A stretch of 19,518 bases of DNA from Flavobacteriaceae bacterium UBA2765. GTDB taxonomy: Bacteria > Bacteroidota > Bacteroidia > Flavobacteriales > Flavobacteriaceae. Shown here piece after piece: positions 1-7,513 of this stretch. The position numbers and the translations under genes were made by a program. The notes below the pieces were generated by a model. That model did not search any database. It was given only the letters and a program-made list of their open reading frames with translations, and was not told where the DNA came from. The stretch spans positions 1-19,518 of the forward strand of contig DEIV01000029.1 of the NCBI GenBank assembly GCA_002352665.1, read 5' to 3'. The stretch's first letter is position 1. Each line of letters begins with the position of its first letter.

Positions 1-5
1 AGTTA

Positions 6-24
6 TATCGAACTCACGTTAATT
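6..24. repeat. Left copy of a 19-bp terminal inverted repeat
   Basis: The sequence TATCGAACTCACGTTAATT is found again, perfectly and in inverted orientation, as the last 19 bases of the window (19500-19518). The match stops after base 24 on the inner side. On the outer side it cannot be followed, because the right copy runs into the window edge. No transposase lies next to either copy, so a dispersed intergenic repeat that broke the assembly is more likely than transposon ends. Confidence 0.7.
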
Positions 25-53
25 TAGGCTTTTCGAGGTGATAAACATATTAA

Positions 54-89
54 AATCGTCCCATTAAATAGATGTTTAATGGGACGATT
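54..89 (-). terminator. Rho-independent terminator of the S41 peptidase gene
   Basis: A perfect 15-bp stem (54-68 with 75-89) closes a 6-base loop. Read on the minus strand it is followed by a short T-rich stretch (TTTTAATA). It lies about 30 bases beyond the stop codon of the minus-strand gene that ends at 119, so it most likely ends that transcript. Confidence 0.75.
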
Positions 90-118
90 AACAGGTACCA
101 AAATTTCCTCAAAATCAA

Positions 119-1774
119 TTATTTATTAGTCAATTTTTTAAGCATCTCTTTAGAGCTCTTGCCAATTTCTCCATCTGAATCTAAAAAAATCGCCTTATTT
201 AATAATTCGATAGTTATATTATTATCTCCAATTTTTAAATAGCCTTCTGCCAAGTTTTTCCAAGAATTTGCAGAATTTGGAAACAGTTGTGTAACAAATG
301 TAAATACACCAATTCCCGCTTGAACTTCCTCAGGTCTGCCACTTTCTAAAAGGCGATGTCCAGTTTTACTTAATTCAGTTTCAAAATCAAAAAAATCATA
401 CCTAGGGTCTTTTACCATTTTTGGTAGCTCTTGTGACAACTCTTGTATCTTACCCGCTATATACAGATCAGATATATATTTCATTGGGTCGGGTTTGAAA
501 TCATCACCTGAAAAAGTTAAGGCGGCATCGAGTACAGGATCTTGATTGGATGAATATTCTTCAAAACTCATATCTACGGGAACATTGGGTTCGGTCCATT
601 CCGCATTATTATAAGCTGGCTTGTCTTGCCACCATGCATAGGAAAGATAAACAGGAATCTTGCTATTGGGTAAAGGTACCGCACTGGCATCACCATAGAA
701 ATTAACATTCTCCGCCGTTGGCTCTCCTACAAAAATGACATTGGTATAATTATCCAATTCGTTTACAAGATTCTGACAGGCCGAAAATGTACCTCTCCCA
801 ATAATTACAAAAAAGCTACCAACCTTATTTATTTTCTTAGTTTCAATAATACCCGTAATCACAGGCTTGTTCAAAAAGTTATTTCCGCCCCCGTTCAACC
901 GAACATCAAGTACTAGCTTTTCAACATCGTTGTTTTCGATAAAATCAAAGACACGTGCATAAAAAGTTTTCGTATCTTCTTCGGGATCATCTTTTATTTG
1001 ACTATGCCTAACATAAATCGCTTTCTGTTCTGGTAGGTATTCGAAAAAATAAATTTTATTAAGATCTTTCAGATATAAAGGGGTACTTACCTGATTTCTT
1101 GCATCCAGCCAATTTTCATCTTTTATAACATGACGATATGACGTCGGTACAATTTCTCCTTTCGGTAATGTCTTAAACGATTGGATAAAAATTTTACCCT
1201 TTTTAACTAAGGTAAGTTTAATCGAACTTTCTAGTTTATCTGTGATTCCCTGAGCATGTAACACTTCAGTAACTCTTAGATGATTAATTCCATACGCCTT
1301 AAAATACTGTTCATTTTCAGCGTTTGCCATGGGACGAACCATTTTTAAAGCATCGGCAATTGGTACATTGTTAATGGCAACAACCTTTGCTCCAAGTGCT
1401 TTTTTATAGTCTTTGTGCACACCTTGAAGATAAACGCCATCATTAAATTCATAAAGGTTAAAAGGTAGATAATGAAACTCAAAAGGTTTTTTGTAATAAC
1501 TAACGCTCATATGACCATATTTGAATAAAGTTATAATTCTAGACATCCCAATAATAATTTCATGTTCTTCTAAATTTGGAATGTTCTTATAAAGAGTTTC
1601 AACTTCAGCGTCGAAAATTTCTTTGGTGGTTTTTACAAATAGAAACGGATAGTCTTGATGTATGGTGTTTTGCAAGAAACGGAGATCTTCTTGCCATTGG
1701 TCAGTTGTCATGGTTTCTTGAGCAGGTAGCTGCAAGAACGTCAATAAGTAAAGTGCAAATAGTAATTTTTTCAT
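119..1774 (-). CDS. Secreted S41-family peptidase-like protein with C-terminal TPRs
   Basis: The protein has 551 residues and begins with a signal peptide (residues 1-19, ending LPAQ), so it is exported. A PDZ-like segment lies around residues 115-150 (LGAKVVAINN). The S41/tail-specific protease core lies at about 240-400, with VLDVRLNGGG at 288-297 and the nucleophile motif GRGTFSACQN containing Ser331. Residues 500-545 form one or two TPR-like helical repeats (SWKNLAEGYLKIGD). The family cleaves exported proteins near the C-terminus with a Ser-Lys dyad. Here the position that usually holds the lysine reads GEPTAENVNFYGD, with Asn356 instead. Many Bacteroidota S41 relatives differ at this point, so activity is uncertain. 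It is transcribed alone, with a terminator at 54-89. Family assignment is firm; substrate unknown. Confidence 0.85.
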   Translation of the reverse strand: MKKLLFALYLLTFLQLPAQETMTTDQWQEDLRFLQNTIHQDYPFLFVKTTKEIFDAEVETLYKNIPNLEEHEIIIGMSRIITLFKYGHMSVSYYKKPFEFHYLPFNLYEFNDGVYLQGVHKDYKKALGAKVVAINNVPIADALKMVRPMANAENEQYFKAYGINHLRVTEVLHAQGITDKLESSIKLTLVKKGKIFIQSFKTLPKGEIVPTSYRHVIKDENWLDARNQVSTPLYLKDLNKIYFFEYLPEQKAIYVRHSQIKDDPEEDTKTFYARVFDFIENNDVEKLVLDVRLNGGGNNFLNKPVITGIIETKKINKVGSFFVIIGRGTFSACQNLVNELDNYTNVIFVGEPTAENVNFYGDASAVPLPNSKIPVYLSYAWWQDKPAYNNAEWTEPNVPVDMSFEEYSSNQDPVLDAALTFSGDDFKPDPMKYISDLYIAGKIQELSQELPKMVKDPRYDFFDFETELSKTGHRLLESGRPEEVQAGIGVFTFVTQLFPNSANSWKNLAEGYLKIGDNNITIELLNKAIFLDSDGEIGKSSKEMLKKLTNK

Positions 1775-1818
1775 GATTTATTATTGTTTAAATTAATATT
1801 GGTGCAATATCCGTTTAA

Positions 1819-1862
1819 CCCTTTGCTCTGGATAGGCATTTTTGCCAGAGTATCGTAAAGGG
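1819..1862. other. Nested hairpin upstream of the S41 peptidase gene
   Basis: CCCTTT (1819-1824) pairs with AAAGGG (1857-1862). Inside it CTCTGG (1826-1831) pairs with CCAGAG (1845-1850). A short internal loop separates the two 6-bp stems. No T-run follows on either strand, so it is not a classical terminator. It sits in the probable 5' leader of the S41 gene, or in the 3' tail of the decayed LytTR copy. Function unknown. Confidence 0.4.
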
Positions 1863-1896
1863 CAGTTGAACTGTAATCAACCACTTATTTATGCCT

Positions 1897-2107
1897 CTAT
1901 TTCTTGAAATTAATGGTATTTGTTGGATCCATGATAAATTCTTGGTTTCCGTGGATTGGAAATAGAAAGTTTGACCTAATGATTGAAATATGGGTCTATT
2001 TTTTGAAAGATGGATTTAGCAATGATTTTTTCTCGACTATTTATCCGATAAATGGGACACACTCTAACAGGAAGAAAAAAATAGTACATCACGGTAAATA
2101 AAGAACC
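1897..2107 (-). pseudogene. Decayed copy of the C-terminal LytTR DNA-binding domain
   Basis: Minus-strand translation of this stretch matches the end of the intact response regulator that lies just upstream (2227-2979). The remnant reads YRINSREKIIAKSIFQKID, then PYFNH, a stop codon (TAG, 1976-1978), then VKLSISNPR. A one-base shift near 1945 follows, then EFIMDPTNTINFKK and a stop at 1897-1899. The intact gene has YRINRGQVISKNSIQKID, AYFNH, RVKLSISNPR, EFIVSRQKTSDFKK at the same places. The first recognisable piece is GSL (2099-2107), equivalent to FGSL of the intact protein, followed by a poorly matching insert. Nothing of the receiver domain is visible. It is best read as the relic of a tandem duplicate or a second LytTR gene, no longer translatable as a domain. 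Confidence 0.85.
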
Positions 2108-2226
2108 CAGTCTAAATTTATAGTCTAGGTTACTAATTGATGGGTAAATTTCCTAGTTCTTTGCTCAACGTGATTATCTATTTTAATCGAAGTATTGTTT
2201 AATATAGTTACACTTTAATCAAACAC

Positions 2227-2979
2227 CTACTTATTCAGCCATTTTTTAAAATCACTTGTTTTTTGTCTACTGACGATAAATTCCTGATCTCGTGGGTTTG
2301 AAATTGACAGTTTGACCCGATGATTAAAATAAGCATCTATTTTCTGAATTGAATTTTTAGAAATTACTTGACCACGGTTGATTCTATAGAATTGATTTTG
2401 ATTTAAAGAACCGAATAATTCGTCAATCGTCTCATCAATAATATATCTTCTTTTAGTGGTTATTCCAAAAGTGACACTATCTTCTGAATAAACGTATAAC
2501 AGGTCTGAAATTCTAATTTGTACAAATCCACTACCATCTTTTACTAGTATACCATTTCTCTTATTACCCTCTTCCATACTACTGAGTAGTTTTTTTAAAA
2601 TAGCGGACTGAACGGTTACGGGTTTATTTAATTTACCTAATTTATCCAATGCATTATTCAAATCATCTTTTTGAATAGGTTTTAGCAGATAATCTATACT
2701 GTTAACTTTAAATGCTTGAATTGCATATTGATCAAAGGCTGTTGTAAAAATTATCGGTGCTTCAATCTTTATATTCTGAAAAATTTCAAAACTCAGTCCA
2801 TCCGCCAGTTGGATGTCCATAAACACTAAGTCTGGTGTTGTATTTTTTTGAAACCAGACTACTGCATCTTCTACAGTATCAATTACTCCTAACAATTCAT
2901 AATTGAAACCACATGCTGTTAGCATACGTTGCAATTGACTTACCGCTCGTGTTTCATCTTCAATGATCAGTATTTCCAT
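2227..2979 (-). CDS. LytTR-family response regulator
   Basis: The 250-residue protein has two domains. Residues 1-120 form a CheY-like receiver with the acidic pair at Glu7/Asp8, the phospho-acceptor Asp55 (VFMDIQ), Thr79/Thr80 and Lys100-Pro101 (DYLLKPI). Residues about 145-248 form a LytTR DNA-binding domain (LLYVYSEDSVTF, FYRINRGQVIS, VKLSISNPRDQEF). Proteins of this type bind DNA as dimers at paired direct repeats and are phosphorylated by a partner LytS-like kinase. That kinase is encoded 15 bases upstream in the same operon (2995-4041). Target genes cannot be told from the sequence. A decayed copy of its DNA-binding domain lies directly downstream. Confidence 0.95.
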   Translation of the reverse strand: MEILIIEDETRAVSQLQRMLTACGFNYELLGVIDTVEDAVVWFQKNTTPDLVFMDIQLADGLSFEIFQNIKIEAPIIFTTAFDQYAIQAFKVNSIDYLLKPIQKDDLNNALDKLGKLNKPVTVQSAILKKLLSSMEEGNKRNGILVKDGSGFVQIRISDLLYVYSEDSVTFGITTKRRYIIDETIDELFGSLNQNQFYRINRGQVISKNSIQKIDAYFNHRVKLSISNPRDQEFIVSRQKTSDFKKWLNK

Positions 2980-2994
2980 AACAATGCTTTTGTT

Positions 2995-4041
2995 TTATTT
3001 TTTTAGTAACGGCAAGGAAACGATAAATCGATTTCCTTCATTTATTATTTCTACTGATTTACTAGAAATTAATTTGTATCGCTTTTCTATATTCTTGAGC
3101 CCAACTTTCGTTGAGGGTAGTTGCGTAGATTTGGATTGAATTATATTATCTACAACCAAATAATCATCCTTAACTTCTACATTTATCACTAGTGGTTTAG
3201 CTTTAGAAATTACATTATGCTTTATGGCGTTTTCCAATAAAAGCTGCAAACTCATCGGTGCAATCATATCATTTAGAGAGGCTTCTGGAATATTCCAATT
3301 TAATTTTAAATTATCTCCAAAGCGTTCTGATTGTATGTAGATATATGCTTTTGCAAATTTTAACTCATTTCGAAGTGAAATCAAATTGGCATTTCCAGAT
3401 TCCAGAAGAAAGCGATATACATCTGAGAGTTTGTCTACAAATTTCTTTGCATCTTCCTTGGAATTTTGGTCAATAATATCACGAAGCGTATTAAGGGTAT
3501 TAAAGAAAAAATGCGGTTGGGCTTGATTTCTAAGTCCGTCTAATTCCACTTGAATTAACGCTTGCTTTGACTGTTCTTCTTCCCTAATTGATTTTTTTAG
3601 TCTTGTGTAAAAATATATAACTTCATATATGGCTATGACCATTGTGCTGATAAGAATAAGAAACAATAACTCTCTTAATCGAGAAAATAATTGGTAGGGT
3701 TGGTTTGTGTAATTTATCAACAATGACGCTCCTATAAAGTCAACTAAACAAACTGTAGTGACCATAATCAGAAATACTATAATAATACGTTTAATATCAT
3801 CACGAAAAGCCGTATATTTTATTCTCAAGTAAATTATGGGTTGCCGCATAATAAACCAATTGACAATCGTAAAAAGAAGTGTTATACTCAAATTAGTAAG
3901 GGCTTCGTTAAACGGAAAATTAGCAAAAGAATTATTAAAAATATAATCTAAAAAAAAACTTAGTACTGGAATGCCTATAAGCACAAACCAAAAGTCGTCA
4001 AACCCCAAATATTTTATACGTTTTTCTTTATTGAATAACAT
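2995..4041 (-). CDS. LytS/YehU-type membrane sensor histidine kinase
   Basis: The 348-residue protein has four probable membrane helices: about 18-35, 48-65, 85-110 and 123-146. A short coiled stretch (about 148-172) leads to the His_kinase domain. The phospho-acceptor is His177 in QAQPHFFFNTLN, where the family usually has NPHFLFNSLN. The ATP-binding half carries the N-box LLLENAIKHN (267-276, Asn271) and a shortened G-box VGLKNIEKRY (313-322). No extracytoplasmic sensor domain is visible, so the signal is probably sensed within or at the membrane. It is the first gene of a two-gene operon with the LytTR regulator, its expected phosphorylation partner. Confidence 0.93.
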   Translation of the reverse strand: MLFNKEKRIKYLGFDDFWFVLIGIPVLSFFLDYIFNNSFANFPFNEALTNLSITLLFTIVNWFIMRQPIIYLRIKYTAFRDDIKRIIIVFLIMVTTVCLVDFIGASLLINYTNQPYQLFSRLRELLFLILISTMVIAIYEVIYFYTRLKKSIREEEQSKQALIQVELDGLRNQAQPHFFFNTLNTLRDIIDQNSKEDAKKFVDKLSDVYRFLLESGNANLISLRNELKFAKAYIYIQSERFGDNLKLNWNIPEASLNDMIAPMSLQLLLENAIKHNVISKAKPLVINVEVKDDYLVVDNIIQSKSTQLPSTKVGLKNIEKRYKLISSKSVEIINEGNRFIVSLPLLKK

Positions 4042-4274
4042 TATAATTGAATTATATTATAGTTAAATGTGTGCCCTTTTTAATTCATAACAACAAATAA
4101 CAATTGAAAAAATGTTACATCGATGTTTAGATGCGTATTGGAGGGATTCCACTTGTTAGATGCACATAAAGCAAATAACGGAATTATTTGTATTGTATAC
4201 AATTCAAATAAATATACTAATCTACGCATAATACCTTCTTACTTTTGACGCTGCATAAACTATTTAAATGTTTT

Positions 4275-4838
4275 TTACAGCTTACTCTTCCTCACTTTTT
4301 GAATTTTGCTTCTGTATAAAAGAAGCCCTAGTCCAAATGCAAAAACAACGCAGCTCATTAACATTAAATTTCCGTTATCCCATATAAAATAAGAAATTCC
4401 AACAAAAGATCCACCTAATATTACCATAAGAGCACTTATCGGATTTGTTTTGATAAAATTCAGAGCATGAGTTCCTAAGCCTACAAAGAGCAAAGATGGT
4501 CCGACTATGATAAAAGGATACAAAATTAACGGTGTATAACTTATTTGTTCACTTAATGCATTTCTTCCAATGTCATCACTACCAAAGCTCCACATGATAA
4601 AATCAATAGTACAAAGTCCAATGTGAGCAATAACCCCTAAAGATGTTAAAAAAGATGCTATGGAATTAAGCGTATTTTTGGGAAATACATTATTAAAGGA
4701 TAATAATAGTACTGCTCCAATCAAATTAAACCAATGAGCGAAATCGATCTGTTGAGTGCTCAAACCGCCTTGAGAAAAAAATATATAACTAATAACGAAA
4801 AGAATTAATCCGATTAGGCAAAGATTTTTTGGTTTCAT
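4275..4838 (-). CDS. Unassigned multi-pass membrane protein
   Basis: I do not recognise this 187-residue protein. It has about six hydrophobic helices: 5-22, 33-48, 57-81, 101-121, 133-152 and 157-175. A basic C-terminal tail (RSKIQKVRKSKL) is likely cytoplasmic. No catalytic or binding motif stands out. The gene stands alone: 233 bases separate it from the histidine kinase operon downstream and about 470 bases from the TPR gene upstream. Codon use and AT content resemble its neighbours. It is very probably a real gene because the frame is long, starts with ATG, and encodes a coherent helix pattern. Confidence 0.75.
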   Translation of the reverse strand: MKPKNLCLIGLILFVISYIFFSQGGLSTQQIDFAHWFNLIGAVLLLSFNNVFPKNTLNSIASFLTSLGVIAHIGLCTIDFIMWSFGSDDIGRNALSEQISYTPLILYPFIIVGPSLLFVGLGTHALNFIKTNPISALMVILGGSFVGISYFIWDNGNLMLMSCVVFAFGLGLLLYRSKIQKVRKSKL

Positions 4839-4987
4839 AAGTTTTATATTTGATATACAAATTGATTAAATGATGAAGCAAATATGAGATGATTAACTAG
4901 AAAATGAAATGCTTTCAGGCTCAATCGTCGTTAAATGTACTTGAATTGCTGAATATTTCACTTAATTAATGTCAGATGCAATTATTG

Positions 4988-5164
4988 GGATTACACATAG
5001 TGGAGAACATAATACAATCCTTATAAATAGTACCGAATATTATTGACTTAGGACTTGATGGTGGTAAAAACGGAGGTAAACTTTTATTTCAAGGTACCCC
5101 CGAAGATATGATAAAAGTTAAAGGTTCTTATACGGCAACATGTTTAAAGGAGAAGTTAACTTAA
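4988..5164 (+). pseudogene. uvrA: Decayed 3' end of a uvrA-like gene
   Basis: The plus strand encodes the extreme C-terminus of a UvrA-type ABC ATPase in two frames. Bases 5005-5040 give EHNTILINSTEY, aligned without gaps to the EHNLDVIKxADY motif that contains the H-loop. A one-base shift follows, and 5039-5164 give IIDLGLDGGKNGG, then KLLFQGTPED, then SYTATCLKEKLT and a TAA stop. Upstream, 4988-5004 still resembles the GNTIVV strand that precedes EHN. The other roughly 880 residues expected of a UvrA are absent. The GKLLFQGTPED wording may suit a UvrA paralog rather than housekeeping UvrA. It is a relic of a deleted gene, not a working one. Confidence 0.8.
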
Positions 5165-5310
5165 AAAAGAGTTAAGACCGCTTCGCTTAAAGACTTAAGA
5201 CAATAGACTAATTTAATACTGAAATACTAACAGAACATTATACATTTCACATTGAGTTATATTTTTTATTAAATGTAATTTTACTGTCTGACTGGAAACT
5301 GAATACTATT
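5165..5310. other. Intergenic stretch with short GACTTAAGAC-like motifs
   Basis: No gene is seen between the uvrA relic and the TPR gene. The stretch 5170-5208 contains AAGACCGCTTCGCTTAAAG followed by ACTTAAGACAATAGAC. These are short, loosely repeated words resembling degenerate intergenic repeats I associate with flavobacterial genomes. A clear terminator is not visible for the TPR gene ending at 5311. Whether this is a repeat family needs a genome-wide comparison. Confidence 0.3.
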
Positions 5311-6006
5311 TTACTCCTTTTTCACCTGTTTACCATCAATCACAGCTTGCAAATTTTCTTTGGCCAAAACAAAATCTTCTTGTAGTTCTACTGCCTTTTT
5401 AAAACTCGCTTTAGCTAAATCCATTTTATCTTGATCAAATTCAATCAAACCTTTTAAATTGGAAATGGCGGCTAATAATGCAACTTGTTGATTATAATTT
5501 TTATTAACGGCATAACTTACTTTTATTTCACCGGTATCTTTTAATTCTTGAGCTTTAAGAATTGCTCTATATGCTTCATCGAATTTTTTTAATGCGAAAT
5601 ATAAATTGGCCAGTTTATAGGCATGAAAATTATTATTGGTTTTAGAAGTTAGTTTTGCATAAGACTGAGCAGATTTTTCAATGGCTCCTAAGCTTTCTAA
5701 AGAAATAGCTTGCATTTCTAAAATTTCTAATTTATTGCCATCTCTACTCAACACGTCTGTACATACCATAAAACATGGGGAAAACTTTCTGCTATTAAAA
5801 TACAAATATGCCAAGCTATCTTTATAGGTGCTGTTTACACCTTCTTTAGCAATAATATTATAAATACTACTAGTAGCTACAGCGTTATCTCCATAAGCTA
5901 ATGACTGACGCATTACTAATTTATCTAAAGAAATATCTTTTTGATCTTGAGCATAAATGCTGACAAAAGCTAGAACGGCACTTAAAGTAATGTAATATTT
6001 TTTCAT
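5311..6006 (-). CDS. Secreted TPR-repeat protein
   Basis: The 231-residue protein has a signal peptide of about 19 residues (MKKYYITLSAVLAFVSIYAQ) and is therefore probably periplasmic. The rest is helical with tetratricopeptide repeats. The clearest are at 127-160 (FHAYKLANLYFALKKFDEAY) and 182-215 (NLKGLIEFDQDKMDLAKASF); weaker units lie around 60-125. TPRs mediate protein-protein contacts and no enzyme domain is present, so a scaffold role is likely, with an unknown partner. Similar small TPR proteins are common in Flavobacteriaceae. A good promoter lies 23-51 bases upstream (6029-6057), so the gene is probably transcribed alone. Confidence 0.82.
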   Translation of the reverse strand: MKKYYITLSAVLAFVSIYAQDQKDISLDKLVMRQSLAYGDNAVATSSIYNIIAKEGVNSTYKDSLAYLYFNSRKFSPCFMVCTDVLSRDGNKLEILEMQAISLESLGAIEKSAQSYAKLTSKTNNNFHAYKLANLYFALKKFDEAYRAILKAQELKDTGEIKVSYAVNKNYNQQVALLAAISNLKGLIEFDQDKMDLAKASFKKAVELQEDFVLAKENLQAVIDGKQVKKE

Positions 6007-6028
6007 AGGTTAAATTTTTATGTGATTG

Positions 6029-6057
6029 CAAATTTATTCAAATTATTGAAAAACAAA
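6029..6057 (-). promoter_or_regulatory. Bacteroidota-type promoter of the TPR gene
   Basis: On the minus strand TTTG (6054-6057) is followed after 17 bases by TAAATTTG (6029-6036), an exact match to the -7 consensus TAnnTTTG. The start codon of the TPR gene lies about 22 bases further on. Confidence 0.6.
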
Positions 6058-6361
6058 GCTTAAAATTTTGATAAAAATAGCCTAGATGATAATAGTTCAC
6101 AATCTTGAGTGTAAAGTATAGATCAATTTATCTATGCATTTTTGCTCTTGACTGCTCTCAGTATACTTGAATACCCTTTAGATTCTCATTTTTTTATAAA
6201 ATTAATGCATAAAAAAATTTCTCTATCCCAATAGCTTTGGATAAGGGATCTTTCAATAATAGGGGTAGAAGACGTGGCTTAATTGACTAAGTTTTTACTT
6301 AGCAGGTTCTGCTCAAAATAAGCTTCTAGCTCCATTTTTTTAATAAAACTATCAATAAAAA
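6058..6361. other. Intergenic region without recognised gene
   Basis: I find no credible reading frame, RNA or duplicated motif in this stretch between the TPR gene promoter and the tRNA terminator. It holds only short AT-rich inverted words, such as CTAAG/CTTAG around 6287-6303. No direct repeat of the tRNA 3' end that would mark an integration site is present. Confidence 0.5.
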
Positions 6362-6391
6362 AAAGAGTCGATTTTAAAAAATCGACTCTTT
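6362..6391 (-). terminator. Terminator of the tRNA-His transcript
   Basis: A perfect 14-bp inverted repeat (6362-6375 with 6378-6391, core GAGTCGATTTT) is followed on the minus strand by a run of T residues (TTTTTTTTATTG). It starts directly beyond the 3' end of the tRNA, so it is the intrinsic terminator of that single-gene transcript. Confidence 0.88.
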
Positions 6392-6392
6392 G

Positions 6393-6466
6393 GGTGGAAG
6401 ATGGGGCTCGAACCCACGACCCTCGGTACCACAAACCGATGCTCTAACCAACTGAGCTACAACCAC
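6393..6466 (-). tRNA. tRNA-His (anticodon GTG)
   Basis: The minus strand folds as a cloverleaf. It has a D-arm GCTCAGTTGGTTAGAGC, an anticodon arm TCGGT-TTGTGGT-ACCGA with anticodon GTG (6430-6432), and a T-arm GTGGG-TTCGAGC-CCCAT. The base before position 1 is G (6467) and the discriminator is C73, the G-1:C73 pair diagnostic of tRNA-His. CCA is not fully encoded. The acceptor stem GTGGTTG/CTTCCAC has two adjacent T-T mismatches at 5-68 and 6-67. A consensus promoter lies about 90 bases upstream and a strong terminator immediately downstream, so the tRNA is transcribed alone. Confidence 0.95.
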
Positions 6467-6556
6467 CATATTATTATTACTACAATTTTATTGTAGCGAA
6501 GTTGTCTGTCACAAAAAAATAGTTAAACAACAACTATCATTTATATTAGGCGGATG

Positions 6557-6587
6557 CAAATATAATCTATTTGCACACTTCTTCAAA
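6557..6587 (-). promoter_or_regulatory. Bacteroidota-type promoter of tRNA-His
   Basis: On the minus strand TTTG (6584-6587), a 19-base spacer and TATATTTG (6557-6564) match the TTTG-N19-TAnnTTTG consensus exactly. Transcription would begin about 80 bases before the tRNA and leave a 5' leader for RNase P to remove. Confidence 0.7.
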
Positions 6588-6785
6588 TAAAAATTGAAAA
6601 AATTGTAACGTACATACTTGAATTAAACACTAATATAAAAAGTATAAAAAAAATTAACTTTACATCTTAGCTGTACAGAACGCATTGTCAAAATTAAAAG
6701 CGTAGGTTTATTAAACACTTATGGAATTGGATTTTATTAAAAACAAGATTAATACCCTTAAAATGACCAACCAATAACAATCATT
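6588..6785. other. AT-rich intergenic region upstream of the lipoprotein gene
   Basis: No gene or RNA is recognised here. The word TAACTTTA (from 6655) is one base off the -7 consensus on the plus strand and could serve the lipoprotein gene. No TTTG lies at the proper distance upstream, so I do not call a promoter. Confidence 0.35.
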
Positions 6786-7484
6786 ATGAAAATAAAATAT
6801 AGTATCCGTTTATTATCATTTATCGTCATGTTTAGCTGTAATAATACATCCAATGACCCTTCCTTTATAAAAAAAACTTCCGGTAGATATTTATATAATT
6901 CTGATGAAATTGTTGAAGTATATTTTAAAGAAAGTAACCTTTTTATGATTTGGAGAGGTGCAAAAAATATTAAACCTCTTAAAATAAATGACACTACTTT
7001 TTATGTAAAAGAAATGAATGAAAAAATACAATTCCTAACCAATCCAATAGATCAAAAAGAGTATATAGTGTTAGTACCAAAAGAAAAGAACAAAGAAATT
7101 TCATTTAATTATAAAAAATTGGAAGTAGGTGAAAAAATTCCGAGTGAGTATTTAAACAATAATGAATATGATATGGCTTTAAAGGGTTATTTAGCTATAA
7201 AAGAAAACGACTCGTTGGATGCATCTATTAATGAAAAGAATTTAAATTCAAGTGGTTATAAAGCATTACGAGATAAAAATTATAAGAAAGCCATTAATAC
7301 TTTTAAAATAAATATTGCATTATACCCTGAAAGCTCAAATGTTTACGATAGTCTGGGTGATGCTTTTAGAAAAAAAGGAGATACAGCTCAAGCCATTGTA
7401 AACTATAAAAAGTCATTAGAGTATGATTCCGGAAATGCCAGAGCTAAAAGAATTATTGACGAATTAAAAAAGAAGAATTACTAA
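6786..7484 (+). CDS. TPR-containing lipoprotein
   Basis: The 232-residue protein starts with a lipoprotein signal (residues 1-17, MFSC with the lipidated Cys18 followed by NN). Residues about 30-100 form a small beta-rich domain (WRGAKNIKPLKI, FYVKEMNEKIQF, YIVLVPKEKN). It resembles the extra domain found near the end of many Bacteroidota serine hydrolases of beta-lactamase fold. Residues 153-220 are two TPRs (YDSLGDAFRKKGDTAQAIVN), again the usual tail of those hydrolases. The hydrolase domain itself is absent, so this is either a stand-alone tail-type lipoprotein or the descendant of a gene that lost its catalytic part. The gene is solitary and converges on bshB1, with 29 bases between the stops. 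Confidence 0.8.
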   Translation: MKIKYSIRLLSFIVMFSCNNTSNDPSFIKKTSGRYLYNSDEIVEVYFKESNLFMIWRGAKNIKPLKINDTTFYVKEMNEKIQFLTNPIDQKEYIVLVPKEKNKEISFNYKKLEVGEKIPSEYLNNNEYDMALKGYLAIKENDSLDASINEKNLNSSGYKALRDKNYKKAINTFKINIALYPESSNVYDSLGDAFRKKGDTAQAIVNYKKSLEYDSGNARAKRIIDELKKKNY

Positions 7485-7513
7485 AGTTTATTCTTTTAGA
7501 CTCTACATCTATT

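Noticed and set aside
1904..2101. Plus-strand reading frame of 65 codons starting MKLMVFVGSM
   Set aside because: It lies antisense over the LytTR relic. The minus-strand homology explains the sequence and this frame has no recognisable domain.
6362..6467. tRNA-His as an integration site for a genomic island
   Set aside because: No integrase gene and no direct repeat of the tRNA 3' end is found in the flanks.
6758..6994. Minus-strand reading frame of 78 codons
   Set aside because: It overlaps the start of the plus-strand lipoprotein gene, which has a coherent lipoprotein signal and TPRs. The opposite frame has neither.
7480..7500. CTAAA/TTTAG inverted repeat as a terminator between the convergent lipoprotein and bshB1 genes
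   Set aside because: The stem is only 5 bp of mostly AT pairs, which is common by chance here.
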